Below, piece after piece: positions 7,557 to 15,098 of a stretch of 17,262 nt of DNA. A program made the translations under genes and the position numbers. Origin of the DNA: Phellopilus nigrolimitatus (lineage: Eukaryota; Basidiomycota; Agaricomycetes; Hymenochaetales; Hymenochaetaceae); assembly GCA_021029095.1 (NCBI GenBank), contig JAJOHG010000486.1, positions 1 through 17,262 of the forward strand, in the 5' to 3' direction. The notes beneath the pieces were generated by a model. That model was not told the DNA's origin, made no database searches, and worked only from the letters and a program-made list of their open reading frames with translations. The stretch's first letter is position 1, and every line of letters begins with the position of its first letter.

Positions 7557-8915
7557 AAAGTTACGAGCCCTGACTTTAGGAAGGATCGTCCTACTAACTG
7601 GTCATTATCTTTGTGCTTGCATATATTTGGTCCCAGCTGGTGGCAATACAAAAAGTGTACAAAATTTGCGTTACCCGAGTGTACTTTGGTATCGGCGCCC
7701 GTGCCACAACCACTACAAAACTCAAACTTGTTACCAAATTAGGAAAATCCCCCATGCTCAGCACCATTCTCATTTGTATTTTCAGCATAGTAATTCTTCT
7801 ACTGCACATAAAAACATGATTTCTTTTGCATTATGCAGCGCCTCGCAATACCTACACGATTATGTAGCATAGTAGATGGGTTTGGGGGCTGAAAAATAAC
7901 CCCTGAGACGATTTGTCCTGAGGTTATCCAGCCTGCAGACTTTGCAGACTGTATGCACCAAATTCCAAAAAATCCAAGCCGGTACACTTCCGTGCGGATG
8001 GTACTGTCTGAAAGGTCTACTTCAGGCCTTCCAGATGGTGTATCTATCTTTCCCATCCGTTTGGTATTCAGCTCAGAATTCAATTTTCAAAACCCTGTCA
8101 AATCAGCATTTTGTCCGGCCTCAACAATTTAAGTCTCTTTACTTTTCTCCAGCTTCTTTACATCATTCAACAGTACTCTGAAATGCCTCTCTAATGGTGT
8201 GTTCAGCAAGCCGAGGCATTGGGTGGTTGCTGAGTTATAGAGTGTACAAGTCCGAAGTTTTGGCCACTTTGAGCATTTTGTCTGGCCTCAGACATTTGGG
8301 CCTTTTCACTTTTCTCTGGTTTCTTTACATCATTCAACAGTACTCTGAAATACCTTTCTAATGGTGTATTCAGCATGCCGAAGCATTGGGTGGTTGCTGA
8401 GTTATAAAGTGCACAAATCCGAAGTTTTGGCCAATACCACTTTCCCAGGCTCAAATGTCCCAACCTGCACATAAAGGTGGAGACAATTCTGCACAGATAT
8501 GACCTGGGACATTCCCAGTCCTTTCTTTCAGCATATCTATATGCACTCCTGTGTCTATGTGCTCTGCTGGGCATCATGCAGGTCCGAAAAAATGACATTT
8601 ACAGCTAAGAAATGCCTAAGAAACCCAGATCTTGGCCGAAAAAAATCGAAAAAATCGAAATTAAAATGGAAATGAGGCCGGACTTGCAGAGTAGGCTGAG
8701 GGATATCAACCAGGCAAATACCCATGCATTTTTACACAGTAAACCACAGTAAATTCGAATTTGCAGTTTAAACAGAGGTGCCGCTTTGTGATTACATAAT
8801 ATTCTAGTGGGTATTTTTTATTTCTCTTTACACCATCCTCTGGAGGGGATTATTCCGCTTTTTTAGCAATTTAAATCACGGAAATCCATCAAGAATTGCC
8901 TCATGAATTGCATGA
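7557..8915 (+). repeat. Satellite unit, copy 1 (short form, 1359 bp)
   Basis: This is the most diverged copy. It differs from the others at several points: TTATGCAGCGCCTCG versus a TTCTCAAGCGCCTCG form near 7840, GGTTATCC versus GCTTATCC near 7922, and CACATAAAAAC versus CACGTAAAAAC near 7806. It carries only one 167-bp A-type module (8161-8327) before the terminal C-type module, which explains why it is about 168-170 bases shorter. Its 3' end (GAATTGCCTCATGAATTGCATG at 8893-8914) runs directly into copy 2. Confidence 0.93.
8161..8327 (+). repeat. Single 167-bp A-type module in copy 1
   Basis: The module begins CATCATTCAACAGTACTCTG and is followed at 8328 by the related C-type module (same first 20 bases, then AAATACCTTTC). 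It differs from the A modules of copies 2-4 by a few substitutions, for example GGCCACTTTG versus GGCTACTTTG, and TGGCCTCAG versus TGGCTTCAG. A more diverged relative of its 5' flank (TTTTGTCCGGCCTCAACAAT) precedes it, so the sub-repeat itself has an older duplication history. Confidence 0.9.
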
Positions 8916-10444
8916 AAAGTTACGAGCCCTGACTTTAGGAAGGATCGTCCTACTAACTGGTCATTATCTTTGTGCTTGCATATATTTGGTCCCAGCTGGT
9001 GGCAATACAAAAAGTGTACAAAATTTGCGTTACCCGAGTGTACTTTGGTATCGGCGCCCGTGCCACAACCACTACAAAACTCAAACTTGTTACCAAATTA
9101 GGAAAATCCCCCATGCTCAGCACCATTCTCATTTGTATTTTCAGCATAGTAATTCTTCTACTGCACGTAAAAACATGATTTCTTTTGCAGTTCTCAAGCG
9201 CCTCGCAATACCTACACGATTATGTAGCATAGTAGATGGGTTTGGGGGCTGAAAAATAACCCCTGAGACGATTTGTCCTGAGCTTATCCAGCCTGCAGAC
9301 TTTGCAGACTGTATGCACCAAATTCCGAAAAACTCCAAGCCGGTACACTTCTCGTGCGGATGGTACTGTCTGAAAGGTCTACTTCAGGCCTTCCAGATGG
9401 TGTATCTATCTTTCCCATCCGTTTGGTATTCAGCTCAGAATTCAATTTTCAAAACCCTGTCAAATCAGCATTTTGTCCGGCCTCAACAATTTAAGTCTCT
9501 TTACTTTTCTCCAGCTTCTTTACATCATTCAACAGTACTCCGAAATGCCTCTCTAATGGTGTGTTCAGCAAGCCGAGGCATTGGGTGGTTGCTGAGTTAT
9601 AGAGTGTACAAGTCCGAAGTTTTGGCTACTTTGAGCATTTTGTCTGGCTTCAGACATTTGGGCCTTTTCACTTTTCTCTGGTTTCTTTACATCATTCAAC
9701 AGTACTCCGAAATGCCTCTCTAATGGTGTGTTCAGCAAGCCGAGGCATTGGGTGGTTGCTGAGTTATAGAGTGTACAAGTCCGAAGTTTTGGCTACTTTG
9801 AGCATTTTGTCTGGCTTCAGACATTTGGGCCTTTTCACTTTTCTCTGGTTTCTTTACATCATTCAACAGTACTCTGAAATACCTTTCTAATGGTGTATTC
9901 AGCATGCCGAAGCATTGGGTGGTTGCTGAGTTATAAAGTGCACAAATCCGAAGTTTTGGCCAATACCACTTTCCCAGGCTCAAATGTCCCAACCTGCACA
10001 TAAAGGTGGAGACAATTCTGCACAGATATGACCTGGGACATTCCCAGTCCTTTCTTTCAGCATATCTATATGCACTCCTGTGTCTATGTGCTCTGCTGGG
10101 CATCATGCAGGTCCGAAAAAATGACATTTACAGCTAAGAAATGCCTAAGAAACCCAGATCTTGGCCGAAAAAAATCGAAAAAATCGAAATTAAAATGGAA
10201 ATGAGGCCGGACTTGCAGAGTAGGCTGAGGGATATCAACCAGGCAAATACCCATGCATTTTTACACAGTAAACCACAGTAAATTCGAATTTGCAGTTTAA
10301 ACAGAGGTGCCGCTTTGTGATTACATAATATTCTAGTGGGTATTTTTTATTTCTCTTTACACCATCCTCTGGAGGGGATTATTCCGCTTTTTTAGCAATT
10401 TAAATCACGGAAATCCATCAAGAATTGCCTCATGAATTGCATGA
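8916..10444 (+). repeat. Satellite unit, copy 2 (1529 bp)
   Basis: This is a full-length long form with two A-type 167-bp modules and one C-type module. Compared with copies 3 and 4 it has small private differences, for example TGCAGTTCTCAAG versus TGCGTTCTCAAG near 9187, and TTCTCGTGCGG versus TTCTGTGCGG near 9351. Apart from such single-base or two-base changes I see no divergence from copy 3. Confidence 0.94.
9523..9856 (+). repeat. Two identical 167-bp A-type modules, copy 2
   Basis: CATCATTCAACAGTACTCCG starts at 9523 and 9690, and the related C-type module starts at 9857. All spacings are exactly 167. By eye the two A modules are identical throughout. Confidence 0.92.
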
Positions 10445-11971
10445 AAAGTTACGAGCCCTGACTTTAGGAAGGATCGTCCTACTAACTGGTCATTATCTTT
10501 GTGCTTGCATATATTTGGTCCCAGCTGGTGGCAATACAAAAAGTGTACAAAATTTGCGTTACCCGAGTGTACTTTGGTATCGGCGCCCGTGCCACAACCA
10601 CTACAAAACTCAAACTTGTTACCAAATTAGGAAAATCCCCCATGCTCAGCACCATTCTCATTTGTATTTTCAGCATAGTAATTCTTCTACTGCACGTAAA
10701 AACATGATTTCTTTTGCGTTCTCAAGCGCCTCGCAATACCTACACGATTATGTAGCATAGTAGATGGGTTTGGGGGCTGAAAAATAACCCCTGAGACGAT
10801 TTGTCCTGAGCTTATCCAGCCTGCAGACTTTGCAGACTGTATGCACCAAATTCCGAAAAACTCCAAGCCGGTACACTTCTGTGCGGATGGTACTGTCTGA
10901 AAGGTCTACTTCAGGCCTTCCAGATGGTGTATCTATCTTTCCCATCCGTTTGGTATTCAGCTCAGAATTCAATTTTCAAAACCCTGTCAAATCAGCATTT
11001 TGTCCGGCCTCAACAATTTAAGTCTCTTTACTTTTCTCCAGCTTCTTTACATCATTCAACAGTACTCCGAAATGCCTCTCTAATGGTGTGTTCAGCAAGC
11101 CGAGGCATTGGGTGGTTGCTGAGTTATAGAGTGTACAAGTCCGAAGTTTTGGCTACTTTGAGCATTTTGTCTGGCTTCAGACATTTGGGCCTTTTCACTT
11201 TTCTCTGGTTTCTTTACATCATTCAACAGTACTCCGAAATGCCTCTCTAATGGTGTGTTCAGCAAGCCGAGGCATTGGGTGGTTGCTGAGTTATAGAGTG
11301 TACAAGTCCGAAGTTTTGGCTACTTTGAGCATTTTGTCTGGCTTCAGACATTTGGGCCTTTTCACTTTTCTCTGGTTTCTTTACATCATTCAACAGTACT
11401 CTGAAATACCTTTCTAATGGTGTATTCAGCATGCCGAAGCATTGGGTGGTTGCTGAGTTATAAAGTGCACAAATCCGAAGTTTTGGCCAATACCACTTTC
11501 CCAGGCTCAAATGTCCCAACCTGCACATAAAGGTGGAGACAATTCTGCACAGATATGACCTGGGACATTCCCAGTCCTTTCTTTCAGCATATCTATATGC
11601 ACTCCTGTGTCTATGTGCTCTGCTGGGCATCATGCAGGTCCGAAAAAATGACATTTACAGCTAAGAAATGCCTAAGAAACCCAGATCTTGGCCGAAAAAA
11701 ATCGAAAAAATCGAAATTAAAATGGAAATGAGGCCGGACTTGCAGAGTAGGCTGAGGGATATCAACCAGGCAAATACCCATGCATTTTTACACAGTAAAC
11801 CACAGTAAATTCGAATTTGCAGTTTAAACAGAGGTGCCGCTTTGTGATTACATAATATTCTAGTGGGTATTTTTTATTTCTCTTTACACCATCCTCTGGA
11901 GGGGATTATTCCGCTTTTTTAGCAATTTAAATCACGGAAATCCATCAAGAATTGCCTCATGAATTGCATGA
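10445..11971 (+). repeat. Satellite unit, copy 3 (1527 bp)
   Basis: A long-form unit nearly identical to copy 2 and copy 4, including both identical A-type modules (11050-11216, 11217-11383) and the C-type module from 11384. It contains the same A-rich tract (GGCCGAAAAAAATCGAAAAA, near 11690) and the 12-bp palindrome AAATTCGAATTT at 11807-11818. Confidence 0.94.
11050..11383 (+). repeat. Two identical 167-bp A-type modules, copy 3
   Basis: Module starts are at 11050 and 11217, with the C-type module at 11384. The spacing is exactly 167, and the sequence is as in copies 2 and 4. Confidence 0.92.
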
Positions 11972-13035
11972 AAAGTTACGAGCCCTGACTTTAGGAAGGA
12001 TCGTCCTACTAACTGGTCATTATCTTTGTGCTTGCATATATTTGGTCCCAGCTGGTGGCAATACAAAAAGTGTACAAAATTTGCGTTACCCGAGTGTACT
12101 TTGGTATCGGCGCCCGTGCCACAACCACTACAAAACTCAAACTTGTTACCAAATTAGGAAAATCCCCCATGCTCAGCACCATTCTCATTTGTATTTTCAG
12201 CATAGTAATTCTTCTACTGCACGTAAAAACATGATTTCTTTTGCGTTCTCAAGCGCCTCGCAATACCTACACGATTATGTAACATAGTAGATGGGTTTGG
12301 GGGCTGAAAAATAACCCCTGAGACGATTTGTCCTGAGCTTATCCAGCCTGCAGACTTTGCAGGACTGTATGCACCAAATTCCGAAAAATCCAAGCCGGTA
12401 CACTTCTGTGCGGATGGTACTGTCTGAAAGGTCTACTTCAGGCCTTCCAGATGGTGTATCTATCTTTCCCATCCGTTTGGTATTCAGCTCAGAATTCAAT
12501 TTTCAAAACCCTGTCAAATCAGCATTTTGTCCGGCCTCAACAATTTAAGTCTCTTTACTTTTCTCCAGCTTCTTTACATCATTCAACAGTACTCCGAAAT
12601 GCCTCTCTAATGGTGTGTTCAGCAAGCCGAGGCATTGGGTGGTTGCTGAGTTATAGAGTGTACAAGTCCGAAGTTTTGGCTACTTTGAGCATTTTGTCTG
12701 GCTTCAGACATTTGGGCCTTTTCACTTTTCTCTGGTTTCTTTACATCATTCAACAGTACTCCGAAATGCCTCTCTAATGGTGTGTTCAGCAAGCCGAGGC
12801 ATTGGGTGGTTGCTGAGTTATAGAGTGTACAAGTCCGAAGTTTTGGCTACTTTGAGCATTTTGTCTGGCTTCAGACATTTGGGCCTTTTCACTTTTCTCT
12901 GGTTTCTTTACATCATTCAACAGTACTCTGAAATACCTTTCTAATGGTGTATTCAGCATGCCGAAGCATTGGGTGGTTGCTGAGTTATAAAGTGCACAAA
13001 TCCGAAGTTTTGGCCAATACCACTTTCCCAGGCTC
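11972..13035 (+). repeat. Satellite unit, copy 4 (truncated by LTR element)
   Basis: The copy matches copy 3 closely up to TTCCCAGGCTC, ending at 13035. In other copies the next bases are AAATGTCCCAACC; here they are GAG followed by the LTR start TGTCGTG. About 460 bases of the unit are missing and are predicted to lie beyond the far end of the retrotransposon. Small private differences include GTAACATAG for GTAGCATAG near 12280 and GCAGGACTG for GCAGACTG near 12360. Confidence 0.93.
12577..12910 (+). repeat. Two identical 167-bp A-type modules, copy 4
   Basis: Module starts are at 12577 and 12744, with the C-type module at 12911, which runs into the truncation point at 13035. The spacing is exactly 167. 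Confidence 0.92.
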
Positions 13036-13038
13036 GAG

Positions 13039-13477
13039 TGTCGTGAGGCTTGACTGTGACAAGGCGACGATGGCTATGGCAAGACTGTGAAGCGCAGAGC
13101 GCAGGACTATGAAGAGCAAGGGCGATGAATAGCAAGACTATGCTAGCTACTGAACAAGGAGGTCAAGCTGGGGCTTAAGGTCCCAGCGATGTACCTATAT
13201 ATACTGTGAGACTGACTGTGATGTCAGTGGAGCTATGGAGTCATGCGCAGCATGACATGAGGGGAGCGTGAGGGAAAGGCCCGTAAGGGGCATGTACAGT
13301 GGAGCATGGAATGAGGCAGTGGAGCGTGGAGCGGGGAGCACCTAGGAGGGGTGCGTACAATGAGGAAGGGGTCAGGCCATAAACTAAGGGAAAGATAATG
13401 GAAAGGTGAAGGGCCTGACTAAGCAAGGAAGGAATGATGTAAGGGGGATCGTGAGGTAAGCAAGGTAAGTTCTAACA
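13039..13477 (-). repeat. 3' LTR (439 bp)
   Basis: In the element's orientation the LTR starts TGTTAGAACTTACC (13477 downward) and ends CCTCACGACA (at 13039), giving canonical TG...CA ends. The outer boundary coincides within three bases with the break in the satellite unit. The inner boundary abuts a purine-rich tract. Internally it is rich in short variants of AAGACTGTGAAG/GGACTATGAAG on the plus strand and in GGAGCATGGA/GGAGCGTGGA words. The second LTR is not in the window, so the ends rest on motif and context. Confidence 0.85.
13195..13204 (-). promoter_or_regulatory. TATA-like box in LTR
   Basis: GTATATATAG on the minus strand lies about 275 bases into the LTR, the expected place for the element's promoter at the U3/R border. 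Transcription would begin some 25-40 bases further, near 13160. No start site evidence is available. Confidence 0.5.
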
Positions 13478-13492
13478 TTACCCCCTCTTTAA
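13478..13492 (-). other. Polypurine tract
   Basis: On the minus strand, AAAGAGGGGGTAA lies immediately upstream of the LTR's TGTTAG. That is the position and composition expected for the plus-strand primer used in reverse transcription. Confidence 0.82.
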
Positions 13493-13883
13493 GACCGACA
13501 GTTCGCCGAAACTGTCAAAGAAAACAAAGGAAAGGCGAAAAGAAAACGCGATAAGGCGAAATAAACGCCAATAAGCAGTTATAATGCGCGTGAAGGAAGT
13601 CAAAACTGAAAAGTAAAAGAGAAAACTCAACAAGAAAAAGCAAAACGAGACGAGACATGACCGTGCCGGATTCCGAAAATCTCCAGCCGTGAAGGTTTCT
13701 CAGCATCACCAACAAGCAGAAGGTTTCGAGCGAGCCTACAACTTCAAGAAGGGTTTAACGAAAGCAATAAAGCTCACCCAAAACGTTGGACCAGGTTTGT
13801 CAGCGTCACCTGAAAGCAGAGGGTTTCACGAATCTGTTCCCACAACGACCTCCTAGTTTAACGTCATCGCGGACGTTCCGCCC
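13493..13883 (-). other. Retrotransposon 3' untranslated region
   Basis: No coding frame is supported. It holds a 7-bp stem with a 6-base loop (GACAGTT 13497-13503 with AACTGTC 13510-13516) close to the polypurine tract. It also holds an imperfect 34-base direct repeat at 13694-13727 and 13794-13827 (GGTTT.TCAGC.TCACC..AA pattern), spaced exactly 100 bases. The plus strand is A-rich between 13516 and 13660. Confidence 0.6.
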
Positions 13884-14750
13884 CTAATAATGACGGTTCG
13901 TGTGCGGGCAGTTAGTCGAAGAGTGTCCGGGGGCGAGTCTGTCGCACCATCCGCATTGGTAGCGAATACAATCCTGTTGCCGATGTCCGTCTTGGCCGCA
14001 TGTGAAGCACCTGATGACCCGAGGTGAGAACTGTGTCCGAACTCGAAGCGGGGTTGCCGTGGAGTTCTCAGGGGAATTGCGCCGGTTAAGGTGTCCTTGG
14101 ATCTCCTGAGGCGACATCTGAGAGAACGGAATGTCACCCATCATGGACTGCGTGAAGGGATTGACTGCGCGCCGGAAGGGACGAGCTGTGGGTGGAGTGA
14201 CCGGTGGCGAAGTTCCTGCGATAAATTCATCCGGGGGAGACGGAGATGGCGATGGTGCCGTAGGAGGTGGCTGAGTCGACGGTGGAGGGACCGGAAGTCC
14301 AGGCGGAGGCGAGGTAAGGTCGATGGCACCGGTGACTTCGTCAATGGGAAAGCGGTCATTCGAGGGACGGTAGTCATCCAGAACAGCGAGTACACCAGCG
14401 TCGAGGGCTCCTTCGAGAATTTGCCGAATTTGTCGTCGTGCCGTAGATTTTGCCTTCTCGTTTTCGTGGCGCAGGTCATCGATATGTTCACCCATGCGAT
14501 TGGCGATGGTGAGGGTCTGCTCGGCTCGGTCGTGGGCCTTCTGCCAGCGGACGAGGTCGGGCCGTTGCGAGTCTTGGATGGTTTGACTGATGGAGTTGAC
14601 GAGACCAGGGTCGACAAAGACATGACGGAGGAAAGAGCGATCATTGGCGAAGTCGAGGTTGGGTCGGTTGCCAGAGACGGGGAGCCGAGTATGAGGTGCC
14701 GGGAGCGGATCAAAGGTGTTCAGGCGCTTCGGGGATCTCTGTGGCGGCAT
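13884..14750 (-). CDS. Retrotransposon ORF3: zinc-knuckle (Gag-like) protein, 288 aa
   Basis: The ORF starts at the ATG at 14750, overlapping the preceding ORF by 41 bases in a different (+1) frame. Residues about 85-135 look helical and charged (QKAHDRAEQTLTIANRMG, HENEKAKSTARRQIRQILEG). Residues about 160-200 are Pro/Ser/Thr-rich. At residues 248-261 a CX2CX4HX4C knuckle (CFTCGQDGHRQQDC) is present, followed at 266-281 by CX2CX6HX4C (CGWCDRLAPGHSSTNC). Such knuckles bind nucleic acid and in LTR elements usually sit at the end of Gag, upstream of pol. Here the ORF is downstream of integrase. It could be a relocated nucleocapsid or an accessory RNA-binding protein. The ORF is intact, and the reverse strand carries only a shadow frame. 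Confidence 0.85.
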   Translation of the reverse strand: MPPQRSPKRLNTFDPLPAPHTRLPVSGNRPNLDFANDRSFLRHVFVDPGLVNSISQTIQDSQRPDLVRWQKAHDRAEQTLTIANRMGEHIDDLRHENEKAKSTARRQIRQILEGALDAGVLAVLDDYRPSNDRFPIDEVTGAIDLTSPPPGLPVPPPSTQPPPTAPSPSPSPPDEFIAGTSPPVTPPTARPFRRAVNPFTQSMMGDIPFSQMSPQEIQGHLNRRNSPENSTATPLRVRTQFSPRVIRCFTCGQDGHRQQDCIRYQCGWCDRLAPGHSSTNCPHTNRHY

Positions 14751-15066
14751 CGCGATAGACAGGGACGGGGTCGAGGTCAGGGATGAGGTCTTCAGGTGGG
14801 CCGAAGTGTACAGGTATGTTGCGTGCAGGGACGGCTCGGGATCGACGATTGATCCTGCGGCTGCGTGGGATGGATCGGAAGACGAGGTGGAGGATTTGCT
14901 GTTCGAGGACGTCGATGCCGAGGCGGATTACGAGGCGGCGGTCGTCGGGGTAGTCGGTGTGGTCGATGATGAACTGGAGGAAGATAGGGGTGGATTCTCC
15001 GATTTCGAGGGCGAAGGTCCAGTTGACAGAGGGTAGGTGCGGTAGGTGGAATGGGAAGTAGGGCAT
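14710..15066 (-). CDS. Retrotransposon ORF2: small protein after pol, 118 aa
   Basis: The ATG at 15066 is 32 bases past the pol stop. The N-terminal 60 residues look folded (PHLPSVNWTFALEIGE, FLQFIIDHTDYPDDRR, IDVLEQQIL). The rest is Arg- then Pro/Asp-rich. No catalytic motif is recognised. The stop at 14710 lies 41 bases inside ORF3, so the two could be expressed by reinitiation, or as one product if the ribosome shifted +1 in the overlap. I see no obvious slippery site. The folded-domain-then-linker layout followed by knuckles in ORF3 resembles a split Gag, but this is inference. Confidence 0.65.
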   Translation of the reverse strand: MPYFPFHLPHLPSVNWTFALEIGESTPIFLQFIIDHTDYPDDRRLVIRLGIDVLEQQILHLVFRSIPRSRRINRRSRAVPARNIPVHFGPPEDLIPDLDPVPVYRDAATEIPEAPEHL

Positions 15067-15098
15067 GGGACAGTGGAAGTGGGAGCTGATGGACGATG

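Larger units (their letters stand above)
7557..13035 (+). repeat. Tandem array of a ~1.53-kb satellite unit (4 copies)
   Basis: The word TTACGAGCCCTGACTTTAGG recurs at 7561, 8920, 10449 and 11976, giving spacings of 1359, 1529 and 1527. Sequence between the copies is nearly identical by eye across the whole unit, all in the same orientation. The array starts abruptly at about 7557: the bases before it (AT-rich spacer ending TCTTCCAAAG) are not the end of a unit. It stops in mid-unit at 13035, where an LTR begins three bases later. No protein-like frame persists; the unit is AT-richer than the flanking gene fragments. It has no obvious rDNA, tRNA or transposase content. This is a long-period satellite or minisatellite-type array of unknown origin. 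Confidence 0.95.

Noticed and set aside
8896..12287. Repeated 108-136 aa open frames on both strands in every satellite unit
   Set aside because: The frames occur on both strands over the same bases, are unlike any protein I know, and persist only because the units are nearly identical. Copy 1 and copy 2 already change their ends by small indels.
7557..13035. CRISPR-like or rDNA-spacer interpretation of the repeats
   Set aside because: Units are kilobase-long and contiguous with no spacers, introns nearby show a eukaryote, and no rRNA sequence is present.
14091..14786. 231-aa plus-strand open frame
   Set aside because: It is antisense to ORF3, which has zinc knuckles and the element's orientation; composition is only Arg/Gly-rich.
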